Below, piece by piece: positions 56,103 through 64,000 of a stretch of 64,000 bases of DNA. Position numbers and translations under genes: made by a program. A model generated the notes under the pieces. That model did not search any database and was not told where the DNA came from. It worked only from the letters and a program-made list of their open reading frames with translations. Within the stretch, counting starts at the first letter, position 1. Every line of letters begins with the position of its first letter. The stretch comes from Pyxicephalus adspersus (lineage: Eukaryota; Chordata; Amphibia; Anura; Pyxicephalidae): assembly GCF_032062135.1 (NCBI RefSeq), contig NC_092868.1, forward strand, positions 45,449,603-45,513,602, given 5' to 3'.

Positions 56103-56351
56103 CAGCCTTTCTCAACTTTCTTACATGGTGGAACCTTTAAAATAACCTTCAGGCCTTCAGGGATCCCCTGCTAAATTAAATAAATCAGCAGATCACAATA
56201 TACTAGTGTGGTGGCCAGTGGGAAGAATGTTTTCCTTACAGATAGCCAAAAAGATCATTGGTGTCACCAAAACTCACCTGACGGGCACAAATTGTTAATG
56301 GATAAAGGAACCCCTAGCAACCTCTGGAAGAACTCTGGCTGAGTACCACCT
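56103..56351 (-). mobile_element. hAT-like MITE
   Basis: Starts CAGCCTTTCTCAACTTTC; right end 'ggaagaactctggctgagta'. Flanking octamers CATTAGAT (56095-56102) and CATTGGAC (56352-56359) agree at 6 of 8. Opposite orientation to the 52.4 kb copy. Confidence 0.7.
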
Positions 56352-57114
56352 CATTGGACAGTTGAACATATTTTAGGAAACTGTTGATCCTTTAATGTTC
56401 CTACAAATGTTAACTATAGGGAATGCTTGTTTGAGTTGTATCACAAACCTGGAAGTCATTGAATAGATCAGAGGTGTAGTCAGCTTGTGTAAGGTTGGGT
56501 TTGGCCCCACATACTACCGGTTCTTGAATTTCCCTGTTGCTCCTCTAATATATTTAAAGACCAATATTGAGACTCGGAAATCAATTGTGGAAAGAGCAGC
56601 GCTCTGCTTTTACAAGATGTCAACTTTTGCCTATACTTTTGGATCTCCTAACCCCTTGAACATGTGGTTCCCACCAAACAAAACCTCTGCTTGTCATTTT
56701 CGATCATATGTTCACTTTAAATTTTTGTTAAGTGAACACTAGGCATACATTTTTCATCCTTTTCTATTAATTAATTTCAAAGATATTAGCACAAAAACAA
56801 TTTTTCCTAGTTGAAGGAAAATGTTGTAGAATACAATGTAGTTGACCCACAGGTAAAATAAGTGAAATGATGACTTATTTTATTGATTGCCAATTTGTCA
56901 GGTTTTTTATAACGGTTACGTGAAATGTTTGTATTAACTTTTTTTTTAATTTGCCCAAAAAACATTAGTTTAAAGTGATGTTCATTTTGAAAATGGTCTC
57001 ATAACTCTTGACCATCTGAAGGTATCACATACTGCATTTTAGTTTGATGGAACACACCCTTCCAACGCATAATACTATTAAGGAGAACAATGACCTATTA
57101 TTATTATGTGCTGT

Positions 57115-57445
57115 AAGTTTTTCCCTTTTACAAATACCCATTGAGCCTTTGAAGTCCACCTAATTCCTCATTCTAGGATAGAATGGCAACCATGCTGCAC
57201 TGCTACCAATTTCAGAGCAGTATTACCACTTTGCAGTAGGCTGTACTTGCTTGTAATTCGGGCAGATGAAAAAAAAAGTTGTAGGAGGTGTGGCTATAAA
57301 CATTTTCACTAATAATTCCCAGGCTTATTAATCATAACCTGGCCGCAAGAAGATTTTTGTTTACTTATGAGGCTTGTGTATCAAATAGTAACTGGATTTG
57401 GGGTTTGTTTAGACTGTCAGACAGGAGCCTTTAGTTGTACTTTAT
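57115..57445 (+). repeat. Dispersed repeat shared with 22610-23000
   Basis: 'aggaggtgtggctataaaca', 'ctggatttggggtttgttta' and 'ttttagttgtacttt' parallel the intron 1 copy. Class unknown. Confidence 0.6.
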
Positions 57446-58057
57446 AAAAAAATTTTGACCACTTAATGTTTTTTTTCTAATTAAAAAAATGTGTCATTGT
57501 TGAATGGAAATAAATACTAGTTTATTTTTTAATACAGTACAACTATATTGTGTTGTGGATCTTTTCTTTATTAACTCAAATTCATTATTTCATGGTGGAC
57601 AGAGGAGTCATTTGTAAGAGTGCTTGAAATGACCCTGCAGATGAGAACTCTTCATACGTAACTCTTTGGAAGATGGGTTGTCCTCACTTCTCTCTGCAGC
57701 AAAATCTTCAGAATTGACAATCTTCAAGGTGTGTCTGATTTCCAGTCCTCTGTTGTGTATCCTGGCCTCTACATTACTGCTGTGCTCAGGTATGATGTAG
57801 GGGCCAGCAGGTTTAACCACATTGCATGGTGGGGGATGCAGGTACCTGATACACCCGGAAGTGTCAGATTCTGAATATTACGCTGGATGAAAGAACAAAA
57901 AGCCCACTGACAAGTTAAGTATTAGGTTAATTTTTTGTATAACAAAATCTATTTAAAGGAGAAAGTATGAAGGACATCATTACTAAAGTTCCTTGGCTTG
58001 ACTGACATGCTGGTTTACAAGCTTATGAAGATTATATATATATATATATATCCTTTT

Positions 58058-59209
58058 AACATACAAGACATCTAGAGCATCTGAGAAGTTCCTGGCTTTG
58101 CCCAGAAAGAAGAGAACTAGAGTTATGAAATAACACATTTTATCAACATATTTCCCCCTGAGACTGATGCACTTGGTACAGCGTAGTTGCAGCTTTTCTA
58201 GATCGTTCAAATAAAAGTCCTTTGGTTGGGCCACAAACCAGCTCTCAGCAGCATCTTTGACGTCAGAAACGTCCCTAAAGGGACCTAAAGGGGCCCAGGG
58301 TGTTCAATTTTGCAGCCACAACGTTGGACGTGTGCGCAGGTGAATTGTCCTGCAAAAAAAAGGATCCCTTTGGTCAACTTTCCACGGCATTTCGTCTTAT
58401 TAGCCTCCTTCAGCTGGTCCAGGAGGTTAGCATAATACTGTCCGGTGATACTGGAACTCTGAGGTAGGTAGTCCACCAACAGAATACCATCTTTGTCCCA
58501 TTTCTGGGTTCGGAACTTCTTCGGCCACGAGGACCTGCTCTGGCGCCATTCCTTTGACTGTTCCTTGGTTTCAGGATAATAGATGTGGAGCCAGGTTTCA
58601 TCCTCAGTCACTAAGCTAGCCAAAAAGTCCTGTGCAGCTTCAAAATAGGCAAAAACAGCTTTGGATGCTTCAGCTCGTTCCTTCTGATCACTGAAAGCTT
58701 GCACATGTCTAGGATAGTGGTGATAACAAACCCAACATGCTCCCCTGAGATGTCGAGTATCTGGGCTATCTTTTTTGCAGATATTTGCCGGTCCTCAATA
58801 ATCAGCTCATGGACAGCTCAGTTGAGGTTGGGGGGCGCCCACTGCGGGGCTCATCTTCAACGGTGAAAAGCCCAGTCTTGAATCAAGATATCCAGGTATG
58901 ACAGTGCTGTAGGAAGGACACTTCTCCCCCAGTGTTTGTGACATCTCAGTGTGAATGTACTTTGATGACTTTCTCTGGAGAAACAAAAACTTCATGACGA
59001 CCCGTAACTCCAACGACATGAAACTTGCTTGTGCCTCTGCCATCACTTAGCTTCTCACTAAAATTAAAAACAGTTTTAAGAATCCCAAAGACTTGATATT
59101 TGCACAGTTACATACTACGATATGAGGCTGTCATATGCCCCCACACTCATTTTTCTATTTCATCTGGAAGGGGGCAAAGCCAGGAACTTCTCAGCACCCC
59201 CTTGTATAA
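58058..59209 (-). mobile_element. Mariner-type transposon relic with inverted repeats
   Basis: Inverted ends share CTGAGAAGTTCCTGGCTTTG plus CCC (58081-58103 and the complement at 59170-59192); the right end runs out to 'cacccccttgta' beside a TA. Between them, on the minus strand, lie pieces of a mariner transposase. Size (about 1.15 kb) is near that of an intact mariner, slightly shortened by internal loss. Confidence 0.85.
58135..59046 (-). pseudogene. Mariner transposase pseudogene
   Basis: N-terminal part (from 59046 down) reads LRVVMKFLFLQRKSSKYIHTEMSQTLGEKCPSYSTV, a mariner helix-turn-helix start, then shifts frame. The central part (58704-58330) has LVTEDETWLHIYYPETKEQSKEWR with the first catalytic Asp, WDKDGILLVDYL, and a KGILFF stretch where the second-Asp LQDN motif is broken. 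The third catalytic region is missing: sequence jumps to the C-terminal VAQPKDFYLNDLEKLQLRCTKCISLRGKYVDK. Multiple frameshifts plus the deletion make it inactive. Confidence 0.85.
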
Positions 59210-62200
59210 CCAGCCCTATAAACGAATCCTGTCTATTCCTATCATTCTGGATGACAATATCTTAAAACATTGTTACTTACTGACCCTGTCTGTTGCAAGA
59301 AATTCACCTTTTTGAGTGTGTCAATGAACCTACTAATTCTGCCAAACCTTGCCTCCTTTGTTCTGTTAACTAAACTAAGCAAGAAGTAGGACCCCAAATA
59401 AGTGTCCACATCAGAATATTTTATTGGAAGACCTTAATTTTTGTGCAAGGAACAATCCCAAAAGCTTGAATTTTCAGTTCTGGGTACGGTTTCCAGCAAA
59501 AGTGCAGGCCTTGTGGTCTTTTACCATTATTATTTGCAACAAATCATTTTTTGGCTAGGTTGGTATATACTGGCCAGGTGGCAACCCTTGTCCTAGTGCT
59601 AATCCTGTTTATTAATAATAATAATAATAATAATAATAATGGGTAAAATGGAAAATAGAGAGTGGATCTACCGATCGAGGACTAAGGCCATTGTAAAAAC
59701 CCAATAGGTTCTAGCCCATCCACATTTAACCCAAAGCTAAAAAATACAATTATCCTAAGATTTTTTCAGCAAGTTCTAAAAGTGAATCTGTGCTTTCTCA
59801 TGCATCAGAGTGGGGTACATTAAAAATGGAAACCCTTAGTGGACAGGCTGTGCTTCTTGAATGCATCTCAAGGTTCATTCTTTCCTGCCGTGTACCTTTA
59901 ATAAGGACAAGCCTCTCAGGCATCCAATATAAAGGAGTTTGTTACAGCTGACAGTTGTGTAACTCCCATTTTTTATGATTAATGACCCTCCTTGGCATGT
60001 TAAGTATATTTTGTGGGAGAACATTTGTATTTCAAGTAGACATTTAATACCAGACTTTTCTACATTTTATTACTAACTTTAGCAGAACTGTACTGAAATC
60101 TCCAGAGACCAAACTGTCCAAACACTATCATCCAATATCAAATAGTTATTAAACATTTATTTCATGAGTTTGAGCATAGCATATACTTCTTCTGCTTAAT
60201 ACCAACCTTGCTGCTCATGTGGTCACTTTATACAAACAAAAATAAATAAAGGTGAGCCAAGCTAATATGTAGGTCCATGTAGTTTATTGTCTTTGTGTCC
60301 GCTTAAATTCCACCACGTTGGGAGGTGAACCTCCTTCATCAGGGCTTAGGGTTTATATCCTGGCAAAAACAAAATGTGCAGTACATTTCTGCAATTAATG
60401 CACATTTACTATATTAATTCTCTAAAAATACAAAATTACGTTAACTGAGCTCCTAACTTTCTATTGTGATCAGACAACACATTGAAATACTGAAATCCAG
60501 ATCAGTATTGTCATCCCTACCTGATAGACAGTGGTGGACATAGCCAACAGTGGGTCCTTGTACAAAACTGATTGGGCTCCTGTGGGGGCCCCTGTTGGCT
60601 GAGAAAAGTCCAAGGCCCTCATGCGGTGGCACACTTTGCACTTCCTTATGTCTCTTCCTGTTGGTAGACTATGGATAAACCTTCCCCTCCATACAATGTT
60701 ATCACCATTTAAATTGTCATTTCTTTAATCCTTTTAAATCTGCAACTTTCATTATATTAAGAATTGATCATGAGACGAAGGTTTAGATTTTTCCTGATGG
60801 CAGGACAACTATTTCCCAATAGTGCTCCTGCACTGTCCCTCTGTCACATTCTCCAATGACAGAGAATACAAGCAGCTCTGCCGACACTCATAAAGCCACT
60901 GTTGAATCAAGAAAATGGCTAAAAGGAGGAGGAAATCAGCTGCACTGAGATGAAAAAAAGGCAAAACAGTAATAAAAAATTTTGGTGTCTGGGCAAGAAA
61001 AACACCCAACAGTACCCCAAACTCAATGCCGGTATGCAAAACATAAAAAATATATAACACCTATTTTTACTCTCAACCAACGATTCTGTGCACATTATGT
61101 GGTTAGGATCAATGTCCAGTAAAAGATGAGTGATATCAGCAGTAGGGGACCAGCGTGGGACCAAGAGAGTGAGACAGGGAGGGACCAGGAGCATGGGATA
61201 TGGAGGAAATGGGAGTGAATGGTCCCCTGAACAGGAAGGGGTGTTGTGCATGAACTTGGATGGCAGCTTTTAGTATATATTCAATCACAAGGTAACAAAC
61301 AGATCCTGCAGAGTGTGTTAGAAGGAGATTAGTAGGAGGGGTAAGAAATTTTTTGATCGATGATGGGCTTTAACTATAAAAAGATTTTAACAGAAAATGG
61401 AGCAATTTTTTTTTTTTTTTAATATCAGTTCAGTAAATAGACATATGGACAATACATATATTTAAATATAACTATACATTATATGGGAATTACTTATTTT
61501 GCCTTTTCTGACCTGTTTTAAAAGTGCTGGTTGGGGGATGGTGGTACTTTTGGACCCCATGGGTCGGGTACCATGGAGGGTTATTGGGCAAAGGTCTTTA
61601 GGTCCACATTATAATACATGGGCCTTGCAGTTTCAGGAAGTGTGTGTGTGGGTCTTGACTGGGACACATGGGAAACAGGAGTTTTCATGCTCGGAACACA
61701 GCTGTGTTTAAAAGTAAAACTGCATCAAAACACCAAAAAGCACAAATATTTATATGTCTACTAATCTCTAATGAGGATTGTGGATATCATTTTCATGCTT
61801 ACTTTATTCTTTTGTAAAGTCATTTCAGGCCTCAAGAAGGAAAGCGTCAGAGAAAGAAACTGTCTGTTCTGCCCAAAGTATCCAATAGAATCAAAACTTT
61901 TATTTCTTCGGTGCAGGTTACAAAAAGATAGATTCTGATTGGTTCCACCAGCCAGTTCTCTCTCTTTGTCAACCATTGGCATAGTTGTTGATAAACTCCT
62001 ATTGGTTCCTTGCAAACACAGATCTCAAGTCTAAATATTTGAACTGCCCTCAGCACTACATTTCTGCAAGACTTTCTTTGGTGTGTGCAGTGTATGCAGT
62101 GCCATGAAATGTACCACGACCTCAAAGCCAAAGTGAACATAACCATACGGAGCAAGTGGAGGGCACAGCAGGGAGTGTTTGCTATTAGGCTGTCTCTCTC

Positions 62201-63175
62201 TCAAACTGAAGCTTTGTATACAGAATGAGCAAAATACATAGAGAAATGGAGAGAAGGGGAGCAGTCACTGTTTTTTCTCCAGGAAATGGGCTTGACTCTA
62301 TCTGACTTATACAACTTCTAAAGCACACGGTAAACACACAGCGTGCAGTGAAATCAGAGTAAGGGATTACAGAAGAAGAGCCAGTACAAGTGTGCAAGAC
62401 TAAAAGGAAGGCTACAGCCTAGGTTTAATGGATGGCTTTGGACCGCTGCCCGCGGCCCACCACGAAAAAGAATCATCACCCAAGTGCACTTTGAAGGACT
62501 ATATAAAGGATGTTCTATCTCCAACATTAGGGCTAGCCCTAACTCTGCTTCTCCTAAGCACTACAGTTTTTATAACCCAATTATTCCCCAAGTAGTAGGA
62601 GGACACATGGTCTCCACAAAAAGATTTCACCAATATTACCAAGTTTCCCCAACAAACCCCTGAGGAAGCCTTATTAGGCGAAACGTGTCGGGTGGGAAAC
62701 CAAACTATTGCTGTCTGAACAGGACCTAAAAACTATTTGTACCTTTTATCTAGCTTAGTTTTCCTATGTTAGCACTAGGACCAGCATAGGTCATCTCTGT
62801 CTAGTTTTAGAATACTTGCAATTGAAATAAAGTTTATTGTTTTATGAAAAACACTCTGTGCCCTGTAAAAGCCTGTCTCTCCTCTAAAAAAAACACTTCC
62901 TCATTATTGTACTTTTTTTATGTTATTTCTAATAATTATTAAAACCTGGAGACCCTTGTTTTGGCACTTTGATTTATAGGATGACAACGTTCTGTCCCCA
63001 GTTTTCCAACTGCTACCCAGTCACATGGTTTCCGATGAAGACTACCAATAGCTGATCAATCACACATTACAAAGGTATGGTCACTATTAGGAAACCCAAC
63101 CTGAGAGATGCAATTCAGCCATTACTGGAGTGCACAGAGAAAGGCTGGGGGCTACAAAGGGGCTGCAGGAGATCA
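59210..63175. other. 3' flank, no gene seen
   Basis: Contains a (TAA)n tract at 59611-59639, motif copies at 60310-60355 and 62658-62700, a T-run at 61407-61420 and AT-rich DNA. Short open frames such as those at 60.8-61.25 and 61.8-62.2 kb have no recognisable product. Confidence 0.5.
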
Positions 63176-63785
63176 GAAAGTATTTATATAGCACCAACAT
63201 ATTACACAGTGCTGTACATTAAATAGTGGTTACAAATGACGGATACAGACAGTGACACAGGAGGAGGAAAGGACCCTGCTCAGAAGAGCTTACATATTAT
63301 GAGGAGGCAGAAGTAGCACACAGTAAGAGGCGGAATATGGAATGATGGGTTAAGTAGTGAGAAGCAGCAAGCAGAAGACCATTCCAGATAGTTGGGGCAG
63401 CTCTAGAAAAGTCTTGGAGTCGTGCGTGTGTTGAGGTTATGAGTGAGGAAGTCATTAGTAGGTCATTGGAGGAGCAGAGAGAGCGGCTGGGGGAGAATTT
63501 TCTATCAGGTCAGAAATGTAAGTGGGACAAGAACTGTGGAGGGATTTGAAGGCAAAGCACAGGAGTTTGAATTTGATTCTAAGGTGAAATGGAAGCCAAT
63601 GGAGAGAACTACAAAGAGATGCAGCAGAAGAGGAGCGGAGGGACGGATGGAGGAGTCTGGCTGCAGCATTCATAATAGATTGTAGAGGAGAGAGTCGGGT
63701 TAGTGGAATACCAGAGAGGAGGATGTTACAGTAGTCCAGACGAGAGATGATAAGAGCGTGTAGAACTTTTATACATCTTTTATTA
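63176..63785 (-). mobile_element. L2-type LINE 3' end with RT C-terminal region
   Basis: The minus strand encodes LHALIISRLDYCNILLSGIPLTRLSPLQS, MNAAARLLHPSLRSSSAASLCSSLHWLPFHLRIKFKLLCFAFKSLHSSCPTYISDLI, the characteristic end of L2-clade reverse transcriptases, with decay after 'ENSPPAAL'. The 3'UTR and tail ('ttatatagcaccaacatatt', reversed) lie at 63176-63300. 5'-truncated; no catalytic RT core or endonuclease. Confidence 0.85.
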
Positions 63786-64000
63786 CATTTATGGTTTGTA
63801 TGCCGTATCAACATACCTGAAGAATAAAACAAATGCCATATAGACGTCTCTTAGACAAGTTACAAAACAAAGTCTGATTGCAACAGACGAGGCAGAAGAT
63901 GGAACCTCGGAGTGTCACTCAGAGTGCAGACTTGGAACATCATTTTTAATCAGCTGCTTGAATCCCCTGAGTGGTGTGTGCAGCCTCATAGCTTTCATCC

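Noticed and set aside
60809..61251. Hydrophobic minus-strand open frames of 83 and 110 codons
   Set aside because: Overlapping frames without homology, splice sites or conserved motifs; hydrophobicity reflects A/T composition.
63443..63685. Plus-strand open frame
   Set aside because: Shadow of the minus-strand L2 reverse transcriptase fragment.

Overview
The window is vertebrate nuclear DNA, most likely from a frog. It is AT-rich and intron-rich, with one multi-exon gene in about 39 kb. The repeats are the mix typical of anuran genomes: L2 and CR1-type LINE tails, a tRNA-headed SINE with an L2-like tail, Tc1/mariner relics, Harbinger-like and hAT-like MITEs, foldback elements, TATC microsatellites and minisatellites. 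The species call is inference from repeat style and from a Wnt4 protein that reads like the amphibian orthologue; no bacterial or viral gene organisation is present.

The only gene I can support is WNT4 on the + strand. It has five coding exons (11960-12036, 34548-34783, 47806-47937, 49547-49689, 50561-51028), all with consensus splice sites and compatible phases. They join into an uninterrupted 351-residue secreted Wnt ligand, the same length as mammalian WNT4. Intron 1 is about 22.5 kb, intron 2 about 13.0 kb, intron 3 about 1.6 kb and intron 4 about 0.9 kb. A CpG-rich stretch with a TATA-like box lies 270-500 bp upstream of the start codon.

Layout: 1-11.4 kb is 5' flank with repeats (an hAT-like MITE, a Tc1 relic with nested MITEs, a CR1/L3 LINE tail, SINEs, a large foldback element) and one low-repeat stretch (1.69-2.07 kb) that resembles conserved noncoding DNA. 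11.4-12.04 kb is promoter, 5'UTR and exon 1. 12.04-34.55 kb is intron 1, with TATC/TTTC/AT microsatellites, a 1.6 kb ~30-bp minisatellite broken by an assembly gap, a palindrome-rich composite repeat at 31.9-33.1 kb, and several candidate regulatory islands. 34.78-47.81 kb is intron 2, with a 33-bp minisatellite, an L2 fragment and two Harbinger-like MITEs. 47.94-50.56 kb holds introns 3-4 and exon 4, with the best-looking candidate enhancer in intron 3. 51.03-64 kb is 3'UTR and 3' flank, with an hAT-like MITE, a dead mariner with 23-bp matching inverted repeats, and an L2 RT fragment at the right edge.

I found no new multi-gene system. What merits follow-up is the set of candidate cis-regulatory islands around WNT4, the nested and TSD-bearing MITEs, the two minisatellites and an unexplained dispersed GAAACGTGT motif. 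All conservation claims are untested visual judgements.
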